DNA of 64,000 bases from Coralloluteibacterium stylophorae (GCF_018122625.2 NZ_JAGQFT020000012.1:1-64000); one strand, 5' to 3'; numbered from the stretch's first letter, positions 17,729-26,818 are shown. Made by a program: numbers and translations. Notes: generated by a model from the letters alone, not told the origin.

Positions 17729-20443
17729 ATGGGCACCACGCGCATCACCCATCCGATCCTGCGGCGGGCGACGCTCGCCGTGCTGCTGCTCGGCGCACTG
17801 TCCGCGCAGGCGCAGGAGCGCGAGGCCGAACCCGCCTCGGCGCAGCCGGCCTATCGCGACACCAGCCTGGGCTTCGAGGAACGCGCCGCCGATCTCGTCT
17901 CGCGCATGACGCTGGAGGAGAAGGCCGCGCAGATGCAGAACGACGCGCCGGCGATCGAGCGCCTCGGCCTGCCGGCCTACGACTGGTGGAACGAGGCCCT
18001 GCACGGCGTCGCCCGCGCCGGCGGCGCGACGGTGTTCCCGCAGGCCATCGGCATGGCCGCGAGCTTCGACGTGCCGCTGATGGGCGAGGTCGCCACCGCG
18101 ATCAGCGACGAGGCGCGCGCCAAGCACCACGAGTTCCTCCGCCGCGGCCAGCACGGCCGCTACCAGGGCCTGACCTTCTGGTCGCCGAACATCAACATCT
18201 TCCGCGACCCGCGCTGGGGCCGCGGCCAGGAGACCTACGGCGAGGACCCGTTCCTCACCGCGCGCATGGGCGTGACCTTCGTCGAGGGCCTGCAGGGCGA
18301 CGACCCGACCTGGCGCAAGCTCGACGCCACCGCCAAGCACTTCGCCGTGCACAGCGGGCCGGAGGCGGACCGCCACCACTTCGACGTGCACCCCTCCGAG
18401 CGCGACCTGTGGGAGACCTACCTGCCGGCGTTCCAGACCCTGGTGCAGGAGGCCGACGTCGCCGCGGTGATGGGCGCCTACAACCGCGTCTACGGCGAGT
18501 CCGCCTCGGCCAGCGAATTCCTGCTGGAGGACATCCTGCGCGAGCGCTGGGGCTTCGACGGCTACGTGATGTCCGACTGCTGGGCGATCCGCGACATCTA
18601 CACCACCCACGGCATCACCGACACGCCCGAGGAGGCCGCCGCGCTCGGGGTCAAGAACGGCACCGAGCTCAACTGCGGCAACACCTATGCCGCGCACCTG
18701 CCGGTGGCGGTGCGCAAGGGCCTGATCACCGAGGCCGAACTCGACGAGGCGCTGACCCGCCTGTTCGTCGCGCGCATGCGCCTGGGGATGTTCGACCCGC
18801 CGGAGCGGGTGCGCTGGGCGCAGACGCCGCATTCGGTGAACCAGTCGCCGCAGCACGACGCGCTCGCGCTGAAGATGGCGCAGGAGTCCATCGTCCTGCT
18901 GAAGAACGACGGCCTGCTGCCGCTGTCGCGCGACATGAAGCGCCTCGCCGTGGTCGGCCCGACCGCCGACGACACCATGGCCCTGCTCGGCAATTACTAC
19001 GGCACGCCGGCCGCGCCGGTGACCGTGCTGGCCGGCATCCGCGCTGCGCTGCCCGAGACAGAGGTGGTCTACGCGCGCGGCACCGACCTGGTCGAGGGCC
19101 GCGACGACCCGTCCGCCACGCCGCTGATCGAGCCGCAGTTCCTGCGCCCGGAGCCCGGCTCCAGCGAGCGCGGCCTGCGCGGCGAATACTTCCGCGACCG
19201 CGACCTGCAGGGCGAGCCGGTGCTGGTGCGCGTCGATCCGCAGATCGCCTTCCGCTGGGACCGCGGCTCGCCGACCGACACCCTGATGGCGCGCGGCGAG
19301 GCCGGGCCCGACAACGCCGTGCCGGACGACGACTTCGCCATCCGCTGGAGCGGGCAGCTGCTACCGCCGGTGTCCGGGCGCTACCGCATCGAGGCCGCCG
19401 CCGACGACGGCATGCGCCTCTACGTCGACGGCAAGCTCGTGCTCAACCACTGGGAGGACGCCGAACGCCTGCGCGCCGACAGCGCGACGCTCGACCTGGA
19501 AGCCGGCCGCGCCTACGACATCCGGCTGGAGTACTACGACCACGAGCGCGATGCGGCCGTGCGCCTGGCCTGGGAGCAGCCGGGGGCGAAGCCGCCGTTC
19601 GAGGCCGCGCTCGATGCCGCACGCAATGCCGATGCCGTGGTCTTCGTCGGCGGCCTGACCGGCGACGTGGAAGGCGAGGAGATGAAGGTCGACTACCCCG
19701 GCTTCGCCGGCGGCGACCGCACCGACATCCGCCTGCCCGAGACCCAGCGCAAGCTGCTCGAGGCCCTGCACGCCACCGGCAAGCCGGTGGTGCTGGTGCT
19801 GACCACCGGCTCCGCGCTGGCGGTCGACTGGGCCAAGGCCAACCTGCCGGCGATCCTGGTCGCCTGGTATCCGGGCCAGCGCGGCGGCGACGCGGTCGCC
19901 GACGTCCTGTTCGGCGACGCCAACCCCGCCGGGCGCCTGCCGGTGACCTTCTACAGCGCCGACACCACGCTGCCGCCGTTCGACGACTACGCCATGGCCG
20001 GCCGCACCTACCGCTACTTCGAGGGCGAGCCGCTGTACGCCTTCGGCCACGGCCTGAGCTACACCCACTTCGACTACGCCGACCTGCGCATCGACCGCGA
20101 GCGCCTCGCCGCCGACGGCGAGGCCACGGTGAGCGTCGAGGTGCGCAACGCCGGCACGCGCGCCGGCGACGAGGTGGTGCAGCTCTACCTCCGCCCCGTC
20201 GACCCGCAGCGCGAGCGCGCCCGCCGCGAACTGCGCGGCTTCGAGCGCATCCACCTCGCCCCGGGCGAAACCCGCACCGTCAGCTTCCGCATCCGCCCCG
20301 ACCGCGACCTGCGCCACTGGGACGCCGACGCCGACCGCTACGCCGTCGACCCGGGCGAGTACGAGATCGAAGTCGGCGCCTCCAGCGCGGATGTGCGGGT
20401 GAGCGGGACGATCGAGGTGGAGGGCGGCGCGGCGGGCGGGTGA
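17729..20443 (+). CDS. GH3 beta-xylosidase/beta-glucosidase with inserted PA14 domain
   Basis: This 904-residue exported enzyme has its signal peptide at residues 1-28 (ending LSAQAQ). The GH3 N-terminal barrel carries the nucleophile Asp in YVMSDCWAI, plus KHFAVHSGPE and WGRGQETYGEDPFL. A PA14 domain at about 480-620 (RGLRGEYFRDRDL through VRLAWEQPG) is inserted into the C-terminal sandwich domain. A fibronectin-III-like domain ends the protein. The SDCW variant and WWNEALHGVAR motif resemble GH3 xylosidases rather than cellobiases. It starts 21 bp after GH43 with AGGGAGG upstream and ends the operon; a hairpin follows. Confidence 0.92.
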   Translation: MGTTRITHPILRRATLAVLLLGALSAQAQEREAEPASAQPAYRDTSLGFEERAADLVSRMTLEEKAAQMQNDAPAIERLGLPAYDWWNEALHGVARAGGATVFPQAIGMAASFDVPLMGEVATAISDEARAKHHEFLRRGQHGRYQGLTFWSPNINIFRDPRWGRGQETYGEDPFLTARMGVTFVEGLQGDDPTWRKLDATAKHFAVHSGPEADRHHFDVHPSERDLWETYLPAFQTLVQEADVAAVMGAYNRVYGESASASEFLLEDILRERWGFDGYVMSDCWAIRDIYTTHGITDTPEEAAALGVKNGTELNCGNTYAAHLPVAVRKGLITEAELDEALTRLFVARMRLGMFDPPERVRWAQTPHSVNQSPQHDALALKMAQESIVLLKNDGLLPLSRDMKRLAVVGPTADDTMALLGNYYGTPAAPVTVLAGIRAALPETEVVYARGTDLVEGRDDPSATPLIEPQFLRPEPGSSERGLRGEYFRDRDLQGEPVLVRVDPQIAFRWDRGSPTDTLMARGEAGPDNAVPDDDFAIRWSGQLLPPVSGRYRIEAAADDGMRLYVDGKLVLNHWEDAERLRADSATLDLEAGRAYDIRLEYYDHERDAAVRLAWEQPGAKPPFEAALDAARNADAVVFVGGLTGDVEGEEMKVDYPGFAGGDRTDIRLPETQRKLLEALHATGKPVVLVLTTGSALAVDWAKANLPAILVAWYPGQRGGDAVADVLFGDANPAGRLPVTFYSADTTLPPFDDYAMAGRTYRYFEGEPLYAFGHGLSYTHFDYADLRIDRERLAADGEATVSVEVRNAGTRAGDEVVQLYLRPVDPQRERARRELRGFERIHLAPGETRTVSFRIRPDRDLRHWDADADRYAVDPGEYEIEVGASSADVRVSGTIEVEGGAAGG

Positions 20444-20470
20444 GGCCTCTCGCCGCGGGAGTGAGCGTCA

Positions 20471-20494
20471 CCTGCCCTGTGGAAGCAGGGCAGG
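20471..20494 (+). terminator. Hairpin after the GH3 gene
   Basis: CCTGCCCT and AGGGCAGG form a perfect 8-bp stem with an 8-base loop, 28 bp after the GH3 stop. It lies at the edge between the xylan operon and the accessory island. There is no T-run. Confidence 0.45.
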
Positions 20495-20711
20495 CCCACC
20501 TGCTGCACGCGCAGACCGTCGTCGAGAGGTGGCGCAGGGACTGCAACGACGGGCGCGCGAAGAAGGCACTGGATGGTTGGTTCCGCGGCCTACGCGTGGC
20601 GACCGCATCCAGTACCATGACCCTTGGACTCCAGCTCAACCCGCACCGAAGGCGGGAACGTCGCCGGGACAGGCTGCCCCGTCCCCAGGACTCTTGACCC
20701 GGAGGACCAAG

Positions 20712-21014
20712 ATGCAACCCATGCCAGCCCGGAGCGATGTCATGTCCGCCGCGTTCAAGCAACAAGCGCACGAGCTGATCGACGCATTGCCCGACACGGC
20801 GACGTGGGACGATCTGGCCGAGCGCATCGGGACGATCATCGACATCGAGGCTGGCCTGGTCGACAGCACCGCAGGCCGAGTGACCGACAATGCCGAGGTC
20901 CGGCGCGAGTTCGGCTTGCGAGGAGGGTCGCCTGGACCGATCGTGCCAAGGCACGCCCGGGCCAGATCCATCACTACATCGCTCAAGACAAGCCCATCGA
21001 TGCGGAGCGGGTAA
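20712..21014 (+). pseudogene. Antitoxin of a RelE/ParE-type module, reading into the toxin region out of frame
   Basis: The first ~72 residues (through AEVRREFGL) look like a complete small antitoxin: a helical MSAAFKQQAHELIDALPDTA segment followed by WDDLAERIGTIIDIEAGL. GGAGGACC precedes the ATG at 20712; an internal ATG at 20742 is the usual family start. Where such antitoxins normally end, this frame continues 28 residues more, over the 5' part of the toxin in a different phase. The simplest reading is a one-base indel near 20915-20925. A sequencing error or programmed frameshift cannot be excluded. Confidence 0.6.
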
Positions 21015-21217
21015 TTGATCGGCTGACGCGCCGGGTTGCGCAGCTGGCCGAGCATCCACGCTCCGGCCGTGTAGTGGAGAAGTACCACCGCGAGGACCTG
21101 CGCGAGCTGATCGATGCGCCGTACCGGATCGTCTACCTGATTCTGGCGGATCGCATCGACATCCTGACCGTACGCGACAGCCGGCGCGTGTTGCCGAGAC
21201 GGCTGGCCGATCTGTAG
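20921..21217 (+). pseudogene. RelE/ParE-family toxin lacking a start codon
   Basis: From RRVAWTDRAKARPGQIHHYI to its stop the frame encodes a typical full-length ParE/RelE fold (about 98 residues), with EHPRSGRVV, ELIDAPYRIVYLI and the C-terminal IDILTVRDSRRVLP. No ATG, GTG or TTG exists in this frame near the expected start, although the antitoxin frame has TTG at 20915. Adding one base after that TTG would give a normal start overlapping the antitoxin. The toxin is therefore probably silent, or made only by a -1 shift from the antitoxin reading frame. It marks the left edge of the T4SS island. Confidence 0.65.
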
Positions 21218-21766
21218 CGGCCAGTGGCACCGCTCAGCGGCTGCGCCGTTCAAGCCGAGGCCGACAAGTGGCGTTGCGTCCGGGACACGGCCCGTGGAGG
21301 CAGCAGCAACAGCCGGTGCTGGAGGAACGCCCTAGTTGAGCGGGAAAACTGCGCGGTCAGCGCTCCTGCTGCGCAGCGCGGTATGCATGGTTCGTCCGAA
21401 AGCAAGTGTTCCGACAGGTGCCGCCTCGAGTAGAGCCTCGATCTGGATTCGATCCGCAGCGACCAGGCGATCCGATCCGAAGTAGTGCTTTTCAAGAGAA
21501 TGGATCATCGGCTGCCTACGTGAGGCGGCGTCCGGTCAGGGAGATGTGCCGGCGACACAGCTTTCTGCGGCGTGTCGTGCCACCTGTAGTGCGGCAATCT
21601 TGGCGGGATGGATGAGGCCGGACTGCGCCTGGCCGCCGCCCCGCCGGATCGCCTGCTGCGCCACGCCCACATCGTGCAATCACCGGCGACAGCCGCCGAC
21701 TCGGAAACGGGCTGGGCGGGTGTGATCCGACTGCGCAGCGCTTGCTGCACGTCGGGCGGTCGGAGC
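21218..21766. other. 550-bp gap at the left island edge, possible decayed sequence
   Basis: No gene is confidently present. A 58-codon open frame on the minus strand (21332-21508, beginning MIHSLEKHYFGSD) is bounded and lacks a convincing ribosome-binding site. On the plus strand, bases 21608-21700 read MDEAGLRLAAAPPDRLLRHA, whose DRLLRHAHIVQ part recalls the C-terminus of IS21-type IstB ATPases. This may be a transposon scar. Base composition is less GC-rich than in the flanking sugar genes. Confidence 0.3.
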
Positions 21767-23512
21767 TCAGTCCGCGGCAGCGGGCGAGAAGGGGGCGGGG
21801 TGCGAGCGGGACTGGACGAACTCAGTGCGCGGGTGAATGCGCTCCAGGTCCAGAGGCTTCACCTCCACCTTGGCCATGAGGCGCCCGGTGAAGTAGCGGT
21901 CCCTGTAGTAGCGGATCTTCCGGCACAGCACCGGGTGGGCCAGACCCTCGTAGATGACGATTTCCTTCTCCGGCCCCATCGCCTTGAGTTCCTGCGGCAG
22001 CATCAGGGCGCGCTTCTCGAGCACCTCGTTGTCCGACACGGATCTTCCCTGGCCATGCGAGCGGGTGCGGGCGCGCCTGCGGATCGTGGTGTAGCCCAGC
22101 ATTTCCGAGTAGTCGTTCGCGTCCTGCTGCTCGCGCGGCGCATAGATGATCTGCAGCGCGTGGTTGGTGATGAGGGTGCGCGACAGCTCCTTGCCGTAGA
22201 CGGCGTCGAGCTGTGCCATCGACTGGATGATGGGCAGCAGGCGCAGGTTATAGCCGGCCATGTAGGCGACCGCCTTGGCGATGATGTCGACGCGGCCGAT
22301 CGACGTGAATTCGTCCATCAGGAGGAGGCACTGGTGCCGGAGCGAGGGGTCGTTCTGGGGCAGGGTCCTGGTGTTGACGTTGATCAGCTGGCTGAAGAAC
22401 AGGTTCACGATCAGCCGGCTTTCGGCGAGCTTGTTCGGCTGGATGCCGACGTAGATGGTCATCCGCCTGCGCCGCACGTCCTCGAGCCGGAAGTCGTCGG
22501 CGCTGGTCGCGGCATCCAATATCGGATTGAGCCACGCGTTCAGCGGTTCCCGAAATGTGCCGATGATCGACGCGAAGGTGACGTCGGCCTGCGAGAGCAG
22601 ACCTGAGAAGGCGGTGCGCGCCTGGCCGCCGAGGAAGGGCGCCTCGGTGAGTTTCTGTATGTAGGCCTTGAGCTCTGTCCCGTCGCCTGAGGCCAACCTG
22701 AGCACCTCGCCCAGCGTGGGACGGGGCGCGCCGGCGTCCGCGTCGGCGCGCTCGAACAGGTACAGGGCGAATCCGAGGAAGGCGTTGCGGGCCTGGCTGG
22801 TCCAGAACCTGTCCTTGTCGTCGCCGTCCGGATAGAGCATCGCCGCGATCGCCTGCAGGTCCGACACGCGGAGCGCGGGATCGTGCGACACGTAGGTCAT
22901 CGGGTTCCAGCGGTGGGAGCGTCGATCCTCGGCGAAGGGGTTGAACAGGAAGACCTCGTGCCCGATCGATCGCCGCCAGCCGGAGGTCAGGTCGAAGTTC
23001 TCCTGCTTGATGTCGAGCACCACCACCGATTCCCGGTAATCGAGGAGATTCGGGATCACGACGCCCACGCCCTTGCCGGAGCGGGTCGGTGCGGCGAGGA
23101 TCGCGAACTGCTGGCCCGACAGGCGCAGGAGCTTCCCGCGCGTCTGGCCGACCACGATGCCGTCGTCCCGATGCTTGAGGAAACCTGTCCTCATGAGGTC
23201 CACCATGCGCGCGAACCGTGCGCGTCCGTGGATGTTGCCGTCGCTCCGGAGCTTGAACAGGATGACCAGGAGCGACGCCCAGGTCAGGAGCACCAGACCG
23301 CAGCCGATCGCTCCCGCCGTCTTGATCCTCCAGGCGAAGGGTTGTACCTGGGGATGGTCGATGTTTCCGAGGTACCGGTAATAGGTGCCGAATTCGACGC
23401 TTCCCGCATCGAGCCCGAGCAGCAGCAGGGTCAGATAGCCGCAGAGAAACGCCGCAGCCACCGGAGACAGCGCAGTCAGCGCTGCCGCAGTCAATAGGTG
23501 GATGTTGTTCAA
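21767..23512 (-). CDS. virD4: VirD4 coupling ATPase of the type IV secretion system
   Basis: This inner-membrane VirD4/TraG ATPase (581 residues) recruits substrates to the T4SS. Two N-terminal transmembrane helices (about 5-34 and 66-88) precede the Walker A motif APTRSGKGVGVVIPN (about 141-155), the VVLDIKQEN segment and the Walker B motif CLLLMDEFTSIG. TTG 23512 is chosen because GGGGAAGGA sits 6 bp upstream and it puts the first helix at the N-terminus. An ATG at 23593, 7 bp after the upstream stop, is the alternative and adds 27 residues. It is transcribed away from virB7-virB6, which is unusual for Agrobacterium but matches Xanthomonadaceae T4SS loci. Confidence 0.93.
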   Translation of the reverse strand: MNNIHLLTAAALTALSPVAAAFLCGYLTLLLLGLDAGSVEFGTYYRYLGNIDHPQVQPFAWRIKTAGAIGCGLVLLTWASLLVILFKLRSDGNIHGRARFARMVDLMRTGFLKHRDDGIVVGQTRGKLLRLSGQQFAILAAPTRSGKGVGVVIPNLLDYRESVVVLDIKQENFDLTSGWRRSIGHEVFLFNPFAEDRRSHRWNPMTYVSHDPALRVSDLQAIAAMLYPDGDDKDRFWTSQARNAFLGFALYLFERADADAGAPRPTLGEVLRLASGDGTELKAYIQKLTEAPFLGGQARTAFSGLLSQADVTFASIIGTFREPLNAWLNPILDAATSADDFRLEDVRRRRMTIYVGIQPNKLAESRLIVNLFFSQLINVNTRTLPQNDPSLRHQCLLLMDEFTSIGRVDIIAKAVAYMAGYNLRLLPIIQSMAQLDAVYGKELSRTLITNHALQIIYAPREQQDANDYSEMLGYTTIRRRARTRSHGQGRSVSDNEVLEKRALMLPQELKAMGPEKEIVIYEGLAHPVLCRKIRYYRDRYFTGRLMAKVEVKPLDLERIHPRTEFVQSRSHPAPFSPAAAD

Positions 23513-23600
23513 GGTGGATCCTTCCCCTTGGGTGTTGAGGGTCGCCGCGGGATTTGCGTTGCGCGCAGGCCGTGGCCTATGCGCCATCGGCATCCTGGGA

Positions 23601-24173
23601 TCATTCCGTCGCCGCGGATTTGGTATGGATGAGGACATAATCCTCGTTCCTGGCCCAGCGCTGCTGGCCGTCTTCGAGTCTCATGCAGGGCTGGCCGTCG
23701 CAGGACGTGATCGATACGTCCTGCAGGGCTTCGAGAACCTGTGCCGAGACGTCGGCGCGTTCAGCCCTCTCCACGTTGACCCATGCCAGGTAGGCCGTAC
23801 CCGCGACGACGAGGGCCGAGGCGGCGCAGAGGGTTGCCAGCGATTGCCAGCTGATAATGCGCATGCGCGCGCCGGCAGACGCCTGCTCGCGCTGAAGCCG
23901 GTCCGTCACTTGACCCAGACGATCGCCCGTCCGGGCGATGGCTTCGACGACCGCCGGGATCTCGCGGGCCAGGGCCTCGCCGATCGCCGCTCGCGCGGCG
24001 TCGGCGAGCTCCGCCTTGCCGGCGGTAAGGCTCCGACTCGCGCCCTCGGCGACCTGTCTGAGTTCCGCTGCCGCCGAGGCCTGATCGGAAACCGCCTTTT
24101 CGCACTGCCGCGTCAGATGGCCTGCGAGCAATGCGGCGCTGGCGACGAAATCATCCAAGCTCGAACGATCCAT
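23601..24173 (-). CDS. Single-pass membrane protein upstream of virD4, function unknown
   Basis: This is a 190-residue protein (MDRSSLDDFVASAALLAGHL onward). Its N-terminal ~120 residues are Ala/Glu-rich and helical, likely coiled coil (AELRQVAEGASRSLTAGKAE). One transmembrane segment follows (about 125-148, LATLCAASALVVAGTAYLAW), and then a short tail with two cysteines and MRLEDGQQRWARNEDYVLI. The layout recalls MobB/TraJ-like partners of coupling proteins, but I cannot assign a family. It lies directly ahead of virD4 and probably forms a two-gene unit with it, so it may adapt substrates to VirD4. An ATG at 24206 would add 11 residues. Confidence 0.7.
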   Translation of the reverse strand: MDRSSLDDFVASAALLAGHLTRQCEKAVSDQASAAAELRQVAEGASRSLTAGKAELADAARAAIGEALAREIPAVVEAIARTGDRLGQVTDRLQREQASAGARMRIISWQSLATLCAASALVVAGTAYLAWVNVERAERADVSAQVLEALQDVSITSCDGQPCMRLEDGQQRWARNEDYVLIHTKSAATE

Positions 24174-24645
24174 GTTCCACCTGCTTCCATGAGCCTCCGG
24201 TGCCATGGTGCCAGACTTCGTGAAACATGCGGCGAGTCACGCTGGCGGATCCGTTGCGCGCAGTACGTCACGCTTCCGGCGGCATCAGTAGATTTCCTAC
24301 TTCTATTTGCCATCGTTACCTGCTTGCGGTGCGTCGCGAGCTCGGGCCCAGGGAAATCGATTATCCATGGGGTGCGTCGACCCGTTGACGCATCGTCGAG
24401 GCGCGGCTATGGTTTCCATCACGCTGCGACGCGTGGATGTCGTCGGCGCTTGCCGCAAATGGATTTCGCGGGAATGGAGTCGGAAAGCAGGGGGGTCGCA
24501 GGTGCTGGCCTGCCCGTTGTGAAGGCGCGCCAGTAATCGCGTCAGGGCTGCTGAAACTGATCGCTTCCTGTATCGGTCGAGGTGACGCCGAGCCGTGCAG
24601 GTTCTCGGCGATTCCGCGCGATGCGTCGTGTGCAAATACTCATGG
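24174..24645. other. Divergent regulatory region of the T4SS cluster
   Basis: This 470-bp stretch separates the leftward virD4 unit from the rightward virB7-virB6 unit. It holds no convincing gene and is less GC-rich than its surroundings, for example the AT-rich patch near 24285-24315. I looked for CpxR-type GTAAA direct repeats, reported to govern the Xanthomonas T4SS, and found no clear pair. Confidence 0.6.
24385..24413 (+). promoter_or_regulatory. Candidate sigma-70 promoter for virB7 operon
   Basis: TTGACG (24385-24390) and TATGGT (24408-24413) are separated by 17 bases. This is a good match to sigma-70 spacing, about 230 bp before virB7, in the correct direction. Confidence 0.4.
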
Positions 24646-25128
24646 ATGGGTAGGCGAGTGGAAGGGAAGGGAATCTGTCGCGCCTCGTTGCGCACCAAGC
24701 TGCTGCTGCTGGCTGCCATCGCGGGTGGCGGTTGTGCGACGCCGGATGCGCCAGCTCCGAGGGGAGCCTGGCGGCCCGTAAATCGTCTTGCGGATGTACC
24801 GCAGGCCATCCCGCTCCGGCAGGCGTACGTGTACCAGGCGACTCCTGCGGACGGATCGCTGAGGGCGATGCTGTCCCGGTGGGCGGCGGATTCCCGCATG
24901 ACGCTGTCCTACCTGCATCCGAACGACTACACGCTGTACCGGCCGGTCGCGCACATCCGTACGTCGAATCTCGTCGAAGCGGCGGCCGCGCTCTCCGAGG
25001 CCTACGCAGGGCAGGACGTCGCGGTCCTGGTGAAGCCCACGCAGATCGTGGTCGACCGCCGGAACGCCGCCGTGGAGGACGGTGCCGGGTCAGCCGAAGG
25101 CGAGGCGGTCGCCGCCTCGGCCGAGTGA
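24646..25128 (+). CDS. virB7: VirB7-like lipoprotein with C-terminal N0 domain
   Basis: This 160-residue protein has an N-terminal lipoprotein signal (TKLLLLAAIAGGGC, lipidated Cys about residue 30) and a short linker. A globular region at about 60-135 (YVYQATPADGSLRAMLSRWA, then VEAAAALSEAYAGQDVAVLV) follows and looks like the N0/STN domain of secretins and TonB receptors. Classic VirB7 is only ~50 residues. The added N0 domain is the known hallmark of Xanthomonas VirB7, where it builds an outer ring of the core complex. The start is uncertain: ATG 24646, GTG 24658 or TTG 24688, the last giving the shortest signal peptide. It is the first gene of the virB operon. Confidence 0.82.
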   Translation: MGRRVEGKGICRASLRTKLLLLAAIAGGGCATPDAPAPRGAWRPVNRLADVPQAIPLRQAYVYQATPADGSLRAMLSRWAADSRMTLSYLHPNDYTLYRPVAHIRTSNLVEAAAALSEAYAGQDVAVLVKPTQIVVDRRNAAVEDGAGSAEGEAVAASAE

Positions 25129-25139
25129 CGGAGCCGCCG

Positions 25140-26048
25140 ATGTCCGCGAAGAAGAAGACGGATTCGCCTGCGATCGAGCGGGCGGTGGCGCAGGGCGTCA
25201 GCTTCGAGGTCACGCTCGCGGAGCGCGCAAGGCGGAGCGAGCGCCGGGCCTGGACCGTCGCGTGGAGCGCCGTTCTGATGTCGCTCCTGCTGGCAGGGGG
25301 CTACCTCCTGTTCCTGCCGCTGAAGGAGAAGGTGCCTTACCTGGTGATGGCCGATCCGTATACGGGTACCGCCTCGATCGCTCGCCTGACGGGAGACTTC
25401 CAGCAGCGCGACGTCACCACCGAAGAGGCCATCAACAAGAGCAACGTGGCGCAGTTCATCCTCGCCCGCGAATCCTACGATTCCGGCCTGATCGGCGAGC
25501 GCAACTGGCGCACGACGCTGTCGATGGCGGGCCCTGCGGTAGCTCCTGCCTACATGGCGCTGCACGCCGAGAGCAACTTCGAGCGCCCGTTCCGCATCTA
25601 CGGCACGTCGCAGGCGGTGCATGTCCGCATCCTCAGCATCGTGCTGATCGGCGGCGGAGCAGGGCGTGCTCCGACCGGCGCAACCGTGCGCTTCCAGCGC
25701 AGCGTCTACGACAAGGGCCGCGGCCGCTCGGAGCCGCTGGACAGCAAGATCGCGACGATGGAGTTCGCCTACAACGCCGATCTCCGGCTGAGCGATCAGG
25801 ACCGTCTGCTCAATCCGCTCGGATTCCGGGTGGTCAACTATCGCGTCGACAACGACTACGCACCCGCGCCGCCGCCCGTCCAGGAGTTCGGGCCGCCGTC
25901 TCCGCCGCAGGCGACTCCTGCTGCGGCCGCAGCCGCGACGCCGGCCGGCGGTGTGTCCTCGGTTCCGCGCGACGCCATGACGGGTTCCGACCTGCCGCCG
26001 CTTGCGGGGACGGGACCGGCAAGCGAACAGGGGGAGGCGCAGCGATGA
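25140..26048 (+). CDS. virB8: VirB8 inner-membrane T4SS protein
   Basis: This 302-residue bitopic protein has a cytoplasmic N-terminus, one transmembrane helix (about 40-60, AWSAVLMSLLLAGGYLLFLP) and a periplasmic NTF2-like domain. The domain carries the family stretch YLVMADPYTGTASIARL and a C-terminal VVNYRVDNDY strand. A Pro/Ala-rich tail (about 240-302) extends beyond the fold. VirB8 nucleates the inner-membrane complex with VirB6 and VirB10. It follows virB7 by 11 bp and overlaps virB9 by ATGA. Confidence 0.93.
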   Translation: MSAKKKTDSPAIERAVAQGVSFEVTLAERARRSERRAWTVAWSAVLMSLLLAGGYLLFLPLKEKVPYLVMADPYTGTASIARLTGDFQQRDVTTEEAINKSNVAQFILARESYDSGLIGERNWRTTLSMAGPAVAPAYMALHAESNFERPFRIYGTSQAVHVRILSIVLIGGGAGRAPTGATVRFQRSVYDKGRGRSEPLDSKIATMEFAYNADLRLSDQDRLLNPLGFRVVNYRVDNDYAPAPPPVQEFGPPSPPQATPAAAAAATPAGGVSSVPRDAMTGSDLPPLAGTGPASEQGEAQR

Positions 26049-26818
26049 ATGCCGTCCGGCACGCGATGCTGCATGTCGCCCTCGCCGTCTTCTCGTGGGG
26101 CGCGGGTGGTCCGGCCGCAGCGCAGGTCGTCGAGGAATACGAGTACGAGGTCGACAGGATCTACCAGATCCGCACCGGTCTGGGGATCACCACCCAGATC
26201 GAGCTGAGCCCACACGAGGAGATCCTCGACTACAGCACCGGCTTCAGCAGTGGCTGGGACATCAGCCGCAGGGAGAACGTCTTCTACCTGAAGCCGAAGA
26301 ACGTCGACGTCGATACGAACCTGCTGGTCCGGACCGCTGCGCACTCCTACATCTTCGAGCTCGAAGTAGTGGCGACCGACTGGCGCGCGCTGGACCAGGC
26401 CAAGGCTTCCGGCGTGCAGTACAAGGTCCGGCTCGTCTATCCGGAGGGCGCGATGTTCTCCGCCGAGGCGCCCGTGGCCGAAGAGGAGCCCGCGGCCGAG
26501 CTGAGTACCGAGGTCGAGCCGGACCGGGACTACTACTTCGGGTACGACTACTCGTACCACCGCAAGCAACCGCGCTGGCTGGTGCCGGCCACGGTCTACG
26601 ACGATCGGCGCTTCACCTACATCCGGATGGGGGACAGGACGCGCTTTCCGAGCGGCAATTTCCCGGCGGTGTTCGCACGCGACAGCGAGGACGGGGAGGA
26701 GTTCATCGTCAACTCGACCGTCGAGGGGGACGTGATCGTGGTGCATGGAACCTATGCCTTCCTCGTCGTGCGTCATGGCGGCAACGCGGTCGGGCTGCGC
26801 AGGAGGCCGGAGCTGTGA
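26045..26818 (+). CDS. virB9: VirB9 outer-membrane core complex protein
   Basis: This 257-residue periplasmic protein has a signal peptide ending near GGPAAAQ. The N-terminal beta domain includes IYQIRTGLGITTQIEL and the C-terminal CTX domain includes FTYIRMGDRTRFPSGNFPAVF. A Tyr/Glu-rich linker (DRDYYFGYDYSYHRK) joins them. With VirB7 and VirB10 it forms the outer-membrane core ring. It is coupled to both neighbours by overlapping start and stop codons. Confidence 0.94.
   Translation: MNAVRHAMLHVALAVFSWGAGGPAAAQVVEEYEYEVDRIYQIRTGLGITTQIELSPHEEILDYSTGFSSGWDISRRENVFYLKPKNVDVDTNLLVRTAAHSYIFELEVVATDWRALDQAKASGVQYKVRLVYPEGAMFSAEAPVAEEEPAAELSTEVEPDRDYYFGYDYSYHRKQPRWLVPATVYDDRRFTYIRMGDRTRFPSGNFPAVFARDSEDGEEFIVNSTVEGDVIVVHGTYAFLVVRHGGNAVGLRRRPEL

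Noticed and set aside
21332-21508. 58-codon minus-strand open frame (MIHSLEKHYFGSD...)
   Set aside because: It has clean boundaries but no convincing ribosome-binding site and no recognised similarity. It is mentioned only within the gap entry.
24174-24645. CpxR-type GTAAA-N5-GTAAA box expected from the Xanthomonas T4SS
   Set aside because: Neither strand shows a clear pair of such half-sites in the divergent region.
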